From assembly GCA_037042915.1 (NCBI GenBank), contig CM073200.1, positions 3,654,832 through 3,718,831 on the forward strand: DNA of 64,000 bases, given 5' to 3'. Numbering within the stretch: the stretch's first letter is position 1; the number at the start of each line of letters is the position of its first letter. The notes beneath the pieces are model-generated. The model made no database searches and was not told where the DNA came from. It was given only the letters and a program-made list of their open reading frames with translations. Below are positions 1 through 10,209 of the stretch, in pieces. Source of the stretch: Auricularia sp. M13. Lineage: Eukaryota > Basidiomycota > Agaricomycetes > Auriculariales > Auriculariaceae. A program made the translations under genes and the position numbers.

Positions 1-2892
1 ATCACCTACGCCACCCGACACGACTCGGTCGTCCCGTGCTCCTTCGGCATCATCATCAACGCGAATACAAAAGCCTGAGCCGCCGAAGCCAACGGACATC
101 TCCCCGCGTGAATTGAAAGCGACGCTGGACTCGCACCTCAAGGTTCTCCTACTCGACGTCCGCAACCGGGATGAATACGACCGCAAGCACATTAACGGGA
201 GCGGCGATGCCGTCGTGTGCATCGAGCCCAGCATCCTACTTCGCGAGCAGTGCGTCATTTTCCCGCAGCGGTTGTCGATATCTAATCGGCATCGCGCATC
301 TAGGGTGACCAGCCAGGCGATTGAGTCCGCGCTTGTCGTCGGGCCCAGCCAGGACCACGCTGTGTTTCGCAACCGCGGCAAGTTCGACGTTGTCGTCATC
401 TATGACGAGAAGACCGAAAGCGTCGCCGCAGCCAGCCCTGCCGTCAGTCGGCTTATCCGCGCGATATACGACGACGAGCTCGTGCAGCGGCTGAAAGCGG
501 CGCCGCGGTTCCTGGCGGGCGGCCTGCAGGCGTGGTCGAAGGAGTTTGCGGCGGAGGTGATTGTCGCGCATGCGTCCGGCAGCCCTGCGGTGGCGGCACA
601 CAAGACGCCGCCGGAGGTGCCGCGACATACGAAGCCGCTCGTGTCGGCGCTTTCGATGCAGACGCCCACGGCGCCGACGTTCTTCGACGCTAGGCCGCCG
701 GCAGTCTCTGTCGTACCATCCTCGGCGGTCGTTTCGCCCTCCACCGCTGTGTCGTATCCGTCTGCACTTCCCAATGGCACCGGCTCGGCGGCCGACCACG
801 CTGCTGCTGCGACCCCAGCGACGTTTGATGTGACTGGACAGTGAGTGGTCTTTCGTGAAGTGGGCGTGCGCTGACAGCTTGTCGTGACTAGGTCGGACAC
901 GCGGCCGCCAGAGTCGCCCGTCACAGAAACCGTGCGTCGGCTCAATCGGAAGCCTACGATTTCGCGGCCGCCCTCGGCGGGCCCGATGTCTGCGTACCGC
1001 CGGACAGCCATGCATGATATGGTGCGTATGCGCAGTGCCGCTTCAGCGCAGGAGTTGACGACACTGTGCAGCAGCTGTCGCCCACCGCGTCTACCTCGAC
1101 ATCATCGCCGATCCAGTACCCGTCGCCCATCCGCGCGTTCTCGCCGCAGACGCTGAACCAGTCGACGACGTCGCTGGCGTCCTCGCTGCTGAGCTCGCAC
1201 GACACCGGGGGGCTGGTGCAGGCCCCGCCCACGGCGTCCGTGAGTAGCTCGCCGCTCGCGCGCCGTCGGTCGGACTATATCGAGCAGTCGCAGATGCCCT
1301 ACGCCGGCGCGCCGGCCGCCTCTGTGTCCGGCTCGCGCATCGACTATCCGCAGGTCATCCGCCCGCCGCCGCCCGTCGCGCGCCAGGACCAGCGCCCGCT
1401 CCCGCCCAAGCCGCCGCTCATCGCGAGCGACTATCCCGTCATGAGCTGGAGCGAGATGCAGGTCGCGACGTCCGGCCTGAAGAATTTGGGCAATACGTGC
1501 TATATGAACGCCACCATCCAGTGCTTGAGTGCGACCGTGCCGTTTGCGAGGTTCTTTACGGGTGTGTTGCGCCATTTTTGTGCGCGTTGTTATTTGGCTA
1601 AATAGGCGGGCCAGATGGACGGTGGAAGACGGCGGTCAATATGGTCAACCCTCTGGGGACCAAGGGCAATTGGCCAATGCGTTTGCGACGCTGTTGCACG
1701 AGATGTGGCACGGCGACTTGCCGTATCGGTCACCCTATGCATTCCGGGTGCGTCCACCTCTTAATTATCTTTTTTTTGCCCTTCATGCTCATCCACGTCC
1801 GCTGCAGAAAACGGTGTGTGCATCCGCGAAGCAGTTTGCGAATTCGGAGCAGCACGACTGCCAAGAGTTCCTGAGCGCGCTGCTCGATGGGCTGCACGAG
1901 GACCTGAACCGCATCATCGCCAAGCCGACCGTCGAGACCAGCCCAGAGCGCGAGGCGGAGCTGGAGACGCTTCCGGTGCAGATCGCTAGCGAGCAGGAGT
2001 GGCAGATATACCAGATGCGCAACGACAGCCTCATCGTGGACTACTTCCAGGGCCAGTTCAGGAATCGCGTGCAGTGTCTGACCTGTCATAAGGTGCGTTG
2101 GTTGGAAATCTTGTTTTGGTAGGATAAGGCAGCTGAAGTGGTATCTACAGACGTCCACGACCTACAACTCGTTCATGTATCTTTCGCTGCCCATCCCTGC
2201 CGCGAGGGGAGTGAATAAGGTGTCACTGATGCAGTGCTTGGATCATTTCGTGCGGGAAGAAGTCATCGACAAGGAGAACGCATGGTGCGTATTCGGTCGG
2301 CTGGCGACGAGCCTCGGGTATTCAACATGTTTTGCGCAGGAATTGTCCGAATTGCAAATGCCCGCGCAGAGCGACGACGCAGCTGTCGCTATCGCGGCTA
2401 CCACCCGTGCTCCTTATCCACCTCAAGCGGTTCTCGGTGAAGGGTCCCTTCACTGACAAGCTGGAGACCGTCGTCGACTTTCCTCAGCGCGGGCTGGACC
2501 TGACGAACTACATGCCGCCGCCCTTGCCCCCTGGGACAGCGCGACCCAGTCGTGCAGGGCCGCCGTTGCGAGCGGATGACCCGCGCATCCAGGTGCCGCC
2601 GTACAAGTACGATTTGTACGCTGTGACGAACCATTATGGCACCTCACTGGCGGGCATTGTACGTTAATTCGTTCCATTCTTCGTCTGCGTGAAGACTCAC
2701 TGATGATGATGTGTAGATACCGCTCTTATCGCGTCGAGAGGAGGGTGGCTGCATTGTGACGACAGTCGGATCAGCGAGGCGGATCCCCAGTCTCTAACCG
2801 TGAGTCTCTCTACCCGAGACGAAGCGATCTGGAAGGCTGACCGGGTTCCATAGACGCGTGCATATGTGTTATTTTATAGGAGGTGTATGTAG
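1..2892 (+). CDS. Ubiquitin carboxyl-terminal hydrolase, rhodanese + USP (Doa4/Ubp5 type), 5' truncated
   Basis: Cysteine protease that removes ubiquitin; the Doa4 group acts at endosomes on ESCRT cargo. The 5' end lies outside the window. Seen in order: a rhodanese-like domain (LLLDVRNRDEYDRKHI, then FDVVVIYDE after the intron at 250-303), a Ser/Pro-rich linker, then the USP domain with the catalytic Cys box NLGNTCYMNATIQCLS near 1486-1533, the central block HDCQEFLSALLDGLHEDLNR, and the C-terminal His box GGHYTALIASRGGWLHCDD. The last exon ends TRAYVLFYRRCM and stop. Introns include 250-303, 841-891, 1021-1070 and 1562-1605. Two one-base gaps break the frame, at the G run 1664-1666 (VNPLGTKG to QLANAFATLLHEMW) and at the C run 2642-2643 just before the His box. 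Both restore perfectly if one base is missing, so they are probably sequence errors. A rhodanese-plus-USP fusion is diagnostic of this family. Confidence 0.88.
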
Positions 2893-3333
2893 AATGTTAA
2901 TACCGCCCGTGTTGTTATTTCGCGTGGAACGGACTGTAGAATGTGCGATTTTCCTTCTTTTTTCAACTTCTTGACCGTACGATCGTCCGACCCTAGGGCC
3001 TGCAATACTAATGGAGTGTGGCGCCACTGTGCCCAAACCGAGGATTGATATCGAAAGCGCCGATGCGGCGCGATAAGCAGGCCTCACCTGTTGCGAGTAG
3101 GCAAATCATGTGGGTACAAGGAACATGCCGGAGAATGCCGGAGTGGTAGCCTCCCAGTGAAGATTCAGGATAAGGTCAACATCACTGTTACGGGGCCATT
3201 GTATTCTATTCGGAATGCATGGCATTTTTCTGGATTTCTTGACGTTGCTGCCACATCATGTGCAAACGGTGGCCTTGCGTATCAAGAAATTAAGTGCTTT
3301 GATACTAAATTTAGTGAAACAGAACCGGAATAA
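2893..3333. other. Intergenic region, no gene seen
   Basis: Region between the deubiquitinase stop and the tRNA. Open frames up to 80 codons exist (for example 3091-3333 on the plus strand), but they show no family resemblance, no splice continuity and no signal peptide. It presumably holds the 3' UTR of the deubiquitinase. Confidence 0.5.
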
Positions 3334-3412
3334 GGCAGTTTGGCCGAGTGGTTAAGGCGCCGTGTTAAGGCCGCGGTCCGAAAGGGCGCAGGTTCGAGTC
3401 CTGCAGCTGTCA
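3334..3412 (+). tRNA. tRNA-Leu (anticodon AAG)
   Basis: Folds as a class II tRNA without intron. Acceptor stem 3334-3340 pairs with 3405-3411 (two G-U pairs), discriminator A at 3412. D arm is GCC/GGC around GAGTGGTTAA. Anticodon stem 3360-3364 pairs with 3372-3376 (CCGTG/CGCGG with one G-U), seven-base loop TTAAGGC with anticodon AAG at 3367-3369, reading leucine CUU/CUC codons. A long variable arm (TCC GAAA GGG) and T arm GCAGG/CCTGC around TTCGAGT follow. The D-stem and T-loop carry normal pol III A-box and B-box sequences. CCA is not encoded, as expected for a eukaryote. The first inverted-repeat element begins about 33 bp downstream. Confidence 0.95.
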
Positions 3413-3445
3413 GATCCTTTTGCTTCCCTCATTGATGTCTTGATA

Positions 3446-3983
3446 CCGTGATGTCCCCAGATGCGGCGCCGGCCCCAGATGCGACCAATCTCCACATTTT
3501 CGCGTCTCCTGCTCTAAGGAGCACATCCCTCCCCTCCAAATTTTACAGCATAAGATAATGATATACTATCTGCATAGCTGTGGTGTAATTGAGGGGAAAT
3601 GAGCTTTGACTGTAAGGTAAGAGCTCAAAGATCTAAGCCGATGGATCCGGCCGAGCTTGCAAGCTCGATATTTCGACACCTGGGAAAGGTCCTCCCTTCC
3701 AACCTCACAGAGTAGCTTACCAGAGTCTATCTTATACCCCCATTAATAATTTAGAGGGGAATCTGTGCGAATTGCAAGCCCAACATATGCCGGGTCGTCG
3801 CGGCGGCGGTTTTAACCGCTTCCCGTCCCACCGCATTGCCAGCCATCCCGTCCTCCAAAAATTCTGATTAAATTTGAGATGCATATTCAAGTATGATTAA
3901 TTGCGCCTTGCAGAGAGAAAAGGGGAGGGCATGGGGAGAAGGTAGAGAAACGGTCATATTGGTCGGATCTGGGGACATCACGG
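3446..3983. mobile_element. MITE-like element 1 (TA-flanked terminal inverted repeats, no transposase)
   Basis: Positions 3444-3462 (TACCGTGATGTCCCCAGAT) are the exact reverse complement of 3967-3985. Pairing continues for a few more bases with one mismatch. The outermost TA on each side can be read as a TA target-site duplication, giving a 538 bp element with ends starting CCGTGATGTCCCC. The subterminal word CCCCAGATGCG occurs twice near the left end (about 3455 and 3474). No ORF resembling a transposase is present, so it would be non-autonomous. TA duplication points to the Tc1/mariner superfamily; this is inference, because only one copy is visible here. Confidence 0.65.
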
Positions 3984-4033
3984 TACTTCGAATATTATAA
4001 TTTTGCATTCTCAGACGAAATTACTACACAGTA

Positions 4034-5597
4034 CACGGCTACGGGCAGGACTGCAGGATTTCGGTGATTTCAGAGATTACAAGGATTTGATGAATCGGAT
4101 TACCGGGAACTACAGTAATGTGCAGTTTTCCTGTGGTGGCTCAGAATTACGCAGTTCCTGTAATGCGATGACAGCTTACCTGTGAGCTCGGTGATACCGT
4201 TCCGCGAGGCATGTGGTACAGTTGGGGACAATCAAAAAGTATTTAGTTTTATAGACCCCCATAGTGTTATATACGGAAATGTGCGCCTCAGTGAGAGCTT
4301 TCGAACGGTGTAACGTTCAACCAAATCCAGCGAGCCGTTCCCCTGGAAATTTCCTTTTTAGGAAAGGGTTCGCTCGAAATTTGGCAAAAAGCTTAAAACC
4401 TTATATAATATTACGTAAGCTATATCGTCTGAAAGCTATTGATTCCCTGAGCACGATTTTGCAAAAATTGGACTAATTTAACGAGCCATTCATGTGTAAT
4501 TCAGTGGAAACTCTCCGAAAGCGGAACTGGGCAACTTGATTCCGGTGTTGATCCAACGGCTGACCGTCATCCAGAGGTCCATATTCCGCTCCATGACCCT
4601 CCCCCCTGATGTGATCTATAGCCCGACACCGTCTAAGAGGTTATGAGAACCCCGAAATTTATAGTCCTCAAAATATTCGAAAATATATTGATGTCACTTA
4701 AACTCATTTGGTGCTTAAAATGCTTTTTGAGGCACCTTGTAATTTTGTTGAGGGTCCAAATTTTTGGCAAAACCTAATTTCTCGTTAGAATATTACGTAA
4801 GCATACTCAAAAAATCCGAAAAGTTGGTGGGAACATGATTCTGAAGTTCCCTAGTTGGTCTATAGATTCCCTGGGAAGATATGGAGCAAATACGTTCTAA
4901 ATACTTTTTGATTGTCCCCAACTGTACACTGGCGGCCCAACTCGGCGACCGCTGGTTGATTTGGCCGTGTTTGGACGTGGACTTCGCGTTTTTTCGTCTT
5001 TCCCCCTCCTCGAGACGCCCTCGTCAAGGCTGACGAGCCCGTCGCCCATCCGTTGCCTCCACACCCGTCCTCCTCCTCCCTCCCCCATATCCCCGGCTTC
5101 GATGCGCACCTTCCCCTAATTTTTTTCCCGGCTGCCCGTTAATATCTGCGTGCTCACCGCGGTCTGGATACCTCTCGCCTTTCCACGCCGCACGGTTCGA
5201 CAAGCTGCCCTCCCCCCCGCGCTCCTCGTTCATTTTTTAGCGTTCTTGCACGCTTGTCCCGTCACTCGTCCGAGCCCGTGCTACGATTCCGCCTCCCTGC
5301 TAGCTAGCATTACCTGGCCTACCTGCTGTATCCGCACTGTTTTATAATAATAAATTTTCCGATAACGCTTGCGCTTGCGCGAAGGTTAAAATTTCCAAAT
5401 GCGAGCGGTGCTGCCGCCAGCGCAGGCAACGGTGGAAACCTGGTGGATTTGGCTGTCGGTGTTAACGGATCCGAAGTGCACAGCCCGGATTGCAGGAACC
5501 TTGTCAATTGCACCGCTCACAGGAAACACTTGGGCGATTGCTCTCTTCCTGTGAGCGCCCAAATCACCGAAATCCTGCAGTCCTGCCGGTAGCCGTG
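4034..5597. mobile_element. MITE-like element 2 (TA-flanked 39-bp inverted repeats), carrying a nested element
   Basis: Positions 4032-4070 and 5561-5599 are inverted copies matching at 38 of 39 bases (TACACGGCTAC, then G or C, then GGCAGGACTGCAGGA and onward). Each arm is bounded by TA. The unit is 1564 bp, about 0.86 kb without the nested element at 4219-4924. The interior has no transposase-like ORF; stretches such as 5150-5347 are open but unrecognisable. The right end lies about 50 bp from the 3' end of the esterase gene. This could be a non-autonomous DNA transposon or two facing relics of one; the near-identity of the arms favours a single element. Confidence 0.62.
4219..4924. mobile_element. 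MITE-like element 3, nested in element 2
   Basis: Positions 4216-4246 and 4897-4927 are perfect 31-bp inverted repeats. With a TA target duplication the element starts CAGTTGGGGACAATC, the CAGT-type end common in Tc1/mariner/pogo elements. Because the outer tetramer GTAC is its own reverse complement, a 4-bp duplication is equally compatible. The interior is clearly more AT-rich than flanking DNA, and the word AATATTACGTAAGC occurs in both halves. No transposase ORF exists in about 706 bp, so it must be mobilised in trans if active. The perfect arms suggest recent insertion compared with its host element. Confidence 0.7.
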
Positions 5598-5649
5598 TAA
5601 GCCCTGCGCTAAGGTCCGGATATGTGGGGGGAGGGGATCAGCAGTTGAA

Positions 5650-7351
5650 TCATGAGCACATCCAGTTCTGCACGTCCTCCTTCCACACGCTTCGAGCTGG
5701 ATACTTGCAATGAAACCTTGTCTTTGGCCCGATCGTGTCGACCGAGCCGTCAGTAGACGCGTGCAGCGTCTCTGGTGCCTTACCGTTCTCAACCCAATCA
5801 ACGAGTGCAAGCAACGCATTCGAGTCGGATGAGTTCGCCCAGCTAGCGAAGCCGATCTGGCCGAACATCCACGCGCCGGGTCCGAAATAGCAGTGGTTCA
5901 TGCCAGGAATGAGAAAGAGGCGATAGAAATCGTCCATTTTCGTGGGTGACAGCGAAAGTGTGCGAGCCACGAGTTGGTAGTAGAGAAGAGAGTTGCCGGA
6001 AGGAATTGCCTGGCACATAGCTTTAGCTCGGACGAGATACAACAAATTCGATGGGGACTACGATGTCACTATTACCGTGGTAACTGAGGAGCTTCCCGCC
6101 ACGTTCGCGGAAAGCAGATATATTTGGGTTGAATGAACTGACAGGCAGTTCGGAGTCGCGCTGCTCGGCGTCGTCTATCTCTTTGGAGCCAAATGCGGTG
6201 GGCTGCCAGCTTGAATCATTGTAAACGATGTAACGCCACCAGTCCTGCGACAACGTTAGCCCAATGTGAGGGATGAAATTTCAGAATGCTCGCACCAGTC
6301 CGACTGGTGGGAAATCCTGTCCGAAGTCTCCGGGCAATTCTTGCTCGGAACCAGGATTTATGCGAGCGGACAGCAGCTGGCCGTCCTTGTCATAGACGGG
6401 GGAGTAAAGCATGCGAACTGCCTCGACTTGTTCGGTGGATAGACAGCCTTCGCGCTTCTCGCCGTCGCAGAGCAAGGCCTCCGGCAGGAATGCGCACGAC
6501 TCGGGGTAATCGATGATGCTATTGACCAGGCCGTCCATCGCGTCGCACTGCCTGATAGTCTCGTTTTTAATAAGCTCCCAGGCCTGCGGGTCCAGTTTCT
6601 GCGCCGCAATGCTATAAAGTCCACCTGCGGCGAGGAGATGGACCTCGTTGACAGCGGGTGCGCCAGCGAGTACGCCGTCGAAGTCGTCGGGGTAGTCCTG
6701 CACACTGCGGAAGCCCTGCCGGCCGCCAGTTGAGCACCCAGTATAGTACGACTTATCGTGCTTGCGTCCATAGTACTCTTCGACGAGGGTTTTGGATGCG
6801 ACCGACGCGACGTGCAGACCTCGATGGGCAAAATCGACGATCACCTCGTCCGATGACGCGAATGGTGCGCCAGACATGCCATCGTGCCCGCCATTGTGAC
6901 CGAAAGCAGCGAAGTGTAAAGACGTGCCGTATTGGAGGCTCTGATAGTCAACACCTGCGGCACGAATCCGAGTCAGTAACTGTATCGGAGGATTGGAGAG
7001 ACGCATACAGCCGCCAAGGCCCCCGCCGCCGGTTCCAAGGATGCGACCGTACCATGCGTCCGGGTCAGGGAGCCAAGTCTCAATGCGGGTAGCACTGGTG
7101 GACGAGGTATTGTAGACCACACTGACGGCGCAGACGTTGACGCTAGTCGGAGCATGCAGGTCATCGCTTGTTCCCAAGTCGCAAGGCCCGGGGATGAGAT
7201 AGCTCTCGTTCGCGTGGAGGTAGACCGTTTTGATGGAGTGAGCGTTCTCTATGTCTGTGTCGGCAAGATTGGCGCATCTCTGAGCAGCGTCTTGAAAGGC
7301 GATGGCTGGTGCGAGTAGACACAACCAAAGTAGACAAACGGCTGAGAGCAT
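5650..7351 (-). CDS. Secreted tannase / feruloyl esterase family hydrolase
   Basis: Alpha/beta hydrolase releasing ferulic or gallic acid esters from plant polymers outside the cell. Start chosen at 7351 because it gives a clean signal peptide (MLSAVCLLWLCLLAPAIAF); an in-frame Met 15 codons upstream (7396) would hide it. The family CS-D-HC triad is visible: GCSTGGRQGF (nucleophile Ser and its paired Cys), SDIAIP formed across an intron (Asp), and GMNHCYFG (His and Cys). Further family blocks are GTGGGGLGGCM, FAAFGHNGGHD and YFDGVLAGAPA-like FDGVLAGAPA. Introns: about 6252-6302 (joins PPVGL to DWWRYIV) and about 6009-6060 (joins NSDI to AIPSGNS). Substrate cannot be told from sequence. It stands alone next to the transposon island, with about 0.9 kb of upstream DNA. 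Confidence 0.85.
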
Positions 7352-8311
7352 GTCTGCTGGGCACCAGTGCAATGTACGACAACTCAAGCAATGCATTCAT
7401 GGTGTTTTATATCTTCTGAGTGAGCGAATGGCGCAGAACGTCGGACACCGGGGCCCGCGAGGGCAGCGGCAGGGTCAGGGTAGGGTATCGGCCTGCGTCT
7501 GATGAGAGACGAAGTAGAAAAATAAACACTAAGCGCTGCTGCGGAGCGCAGACGTACCAAGCGGTGCGGTCACTTCTTCACGTCGGATATGGAGCAGGCG
7601 GTGCGATAGTCGTGCTTTCGGAGACGACCGCCGGATTCGCGTTTCTAGGCACATACGGCCTGAGGAAATATTCTGCGGCAAGCTGAGTGCCTAGTCTCTG
7701 TGCGCTTAGCCAAGCGTAAGAAGATGGATCTTGGTGACCCATTCCCAGACGTAGGTGTTGCGGACTCAACAGGCCTTTGACTCGAAATGCGATGATTTCC
7801 AATCAATCGCCGATCATCATGCATGAACGACACTGCGGGATGCACCGGGACTCGCCTAGTATTCTCGATTGAGAAATGCATCCACGCCTTCTGTGTTGTC
7901 CCAGCCCAATAGGCCGAGAGTTTCGAGGGAGTAAGTCACCTGTAACCTTATTTTTTGGGTCCCTGAGTCTCTCTGCGCAGCAGCACGATCTGCCAACGAC
8001 GTCCGGAGCGCCGCGCCCAATTAAGAGTAGCAGATACTCAGCCTGAAAAGATGAAGAATCAGATTTCGTAAGTAATTCCAAGCAGTACTGGGTAACAAAC
8101 TTACTGAGTCGTGGTAAGTAGGATGAACAAGTTCGCTACAATGCGCATCGTGCACACTGATGACCGGTGACCCTAGTGCTGCATCTTCACCAGAACCTGT
8201 CTGCATATTTTCGGACTGAGAGACACCCTATGGACGTCACAACGCTCAATACCCTCCATCTCACGGACCAGATACGCAACGGTTAGATTACAATCAGTGA
8301 GCTGCCACACC
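7352..8311. other. Intergenic region upstream of the esterase
   Basis: About 960 bp between the esterase start and the PRP4 stop, both on the minus strand. It should contain the esterase promoter and the PRP4 3' UTR. Scattered open frames of 60-90 codons overlap on both strands without any recognisable domain. No convincing gene or repeat was seen. Confidence 0.45.
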
Positions 8312-10131
8312 TTAGACATCTGCATTCTCTGGGGTATACAGCTGGAAGCTTCGGTTCCACAAGCCTGCGGCAATGAAGCGGGGGTCTGGCGATACGTCCA
8401 CGCTCATGACCTTGCCAGCGTCGGTAGCAATGCTGCGCACAAGCTGCCAGTCGTCCGCACTCCAGACACGTACCAGGCCGTCGTAGCCTGCGGTGGCGAA
8501 ATACAGTCCGATGCGATAGCGCGCGTCGCAATCCTCTGCGTTCGGGTAGGGGGAACGGTCCACGGAAGTAGCGGACGTCCGCTACGTTTGACTTGTGGGC
8601 GGGAATGATGTGCAACGCTTTCAGTGTGCGCATGTCCCAGATGCGGACCGTATCGTCCCCGGATCCAGTGGCGATCTGATAGCTGAGATTATATGTGAGC
8701 AGCGGAAGAAACATGATGGGAGAGCAGATGCCACTGACCAGTTCGGCGCGAAGCTGCAAGAAAAAATGGGCTTCAAATGTCCGTCAAGGACCATGGCCGT
8801 CCGTCCGGTCCGTAGATCCCATACACGCCCAATGCCGTCCAGACCCCTTCGACATTTTAAGAGGGCTTGCGACACTGTGTAATGGAATACATACCCGGAT
8901 GCTATCAGGGCCCCATCTTCCTGGCAGTCTACAGTGTAGACACCACGCGAGTGGCCTTCTTGAAGGAGCAGCGACTTGCCGACTTCGACGTCCCATAAAC
9001 GCCAAGACGAATCGAAGCTCGCGCTGGCGAGGTACTGTCCGCTGGGGTGGAATGCGATACGTGCGACACGGTCGACATGTCCTGACATGACCCTCAAGGG
9101 TTCATCGCTCTTCATGGACCAAAGGGTCACAGAGCCTTCTTCGCCTCCACTGGCAAGGTGAAGAGTGTTTTGATCATAACGGGCCACAGCGTCTGGATGC
9201 CATGCCACGCCACCGACGCGGTCGGCGTGTCCTTCAAGGCGCTTTGTTAGTCGGAGCCTGGTGCATTATATTGTCGTGCGCATACCGTGATAAGCCTTGA
9301 CCAGCGTGCATGCCGGGACGTTCCATATTTTAACGTTCCCTGCCCAGCTTCCAGTTGCAAGGTATTGCCCGTCTGGCGAAAAGCGCACTTGCGAAAGTGG
9401 TCTTTCGTCTCCAACTTGGGAGCCATAAATCGACAATGTCTTGAATATCAATTAGATAGGCAGGAGTGCTGGATCGAAACACACACTTTCAGGTCTGCGA
9501 AGACCTTTTTACGAATGTCTATGATTCGTTGTAATGGAAGCTTGCTCTCCTCAAGCTGTTGTTCGACACGAGCACGAGCACTGCAGATAGAATTAGTCAC
9601 GCGCCGTAGTACATGCACATGCATTACCGCGGGATGGAGAATTCTGCTATTCGGCGTCTCGCCTCGAGCAAGTCAAGGTCGCCGGCCGTGTAGAATTCCT
9701 CCTACAACATCCTGTCAACCGAGGAATTTTTGAATCAACCAGGGTAAGTACCTCCTCCGACTCGCTGCTGCTGGATTTGTCTTCAGCATCAACGTCCATC
9801 GCGTCGCCACCTTTTGCGGCATTTATCTGAGAGAGGACATAGATGAGACGGTCTCTGCGATCTGGTGCCTATGCACGGGGCTTCTCGTGAGTTAGCAATG
9901 CGAGTACGAGCACGTGTCCTGGCTCACCCGTTCGCCGAAGAGCGTGATGGGCTCTCCAATCTCGCGGAGACGCGCCCTGACTCTGCCGTCGTCGGTTGGC
10001 ACGGCCATCGTGCGCGCCCTTTTCTTGCGCTCGAGCTCGTCGAGCAGCGCCTGGTTCTCGAGCCTGGCGCGCTCCGAGGAGGAGCCCCCAAGGGCATAGT
10101 TCTGGTCGTCTGCGAGGTCCTCGAGATTCAT
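8312..10131 (-). CDS. PRP4: U4/U6 snRNP protein Prp4 (WD40 splicing factor)
   Basis: Component of the U4/U6.U5 tri-snRNP, needed for spliceosome assembly in the nucleus. The N-terminus ([16 protein letters not shown]) leads to the SFM motif with the hallmark [19 protein letters not shown] and TLFGE. A helical region follows, then a seven-bladed WD40 propeller with repeats such as [48 protein letters not shown] and [14 protein letters not shown]. The end, [11 protein letters not shown], matches the short tail of the family. Several short introns interrupt it. Between VADVRYF and SPYPNAED the frame shifts by one near 8564-8565, where a CC/C difference would restore it; this is probably a sequence error. 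Start codon lies 78 bp from the PMT4 start on the other strand. Confidence 0.92.
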
Positions 10132-10209
10132 GCGGTACGGTACTATGAGGACTGTGGCAGACACGGCCAAACAAAACGCAATTCAACTCTGCACTCTGGC
10201 TCTCAATTC
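10132..10209. promoter_or_regulatory. Shared PRP4/PMT4 divergent promoter gap
   Basis: Only 78 bp separate the two initiator codons, so transcription start sites and 5' UTRs of both genes must lie here or inside the opposite gene. No TATA box is evident. Confidence 0.5.

Noticed and set aside
236-1015. Long minus-strand ORFs over the deubiquitinase linker
   Set aside because: Arg-rich shadow translation of a GC-rich Ser/Pro linker; the plus-strand frame has the conserved domains.
6011-6044. A 34-nt intron in the esterase gene
   Set aside because: A normal intron of about 52 nt with an upstream GT donor gives SDIAIPSGNS, which fits the family Asp motif better.
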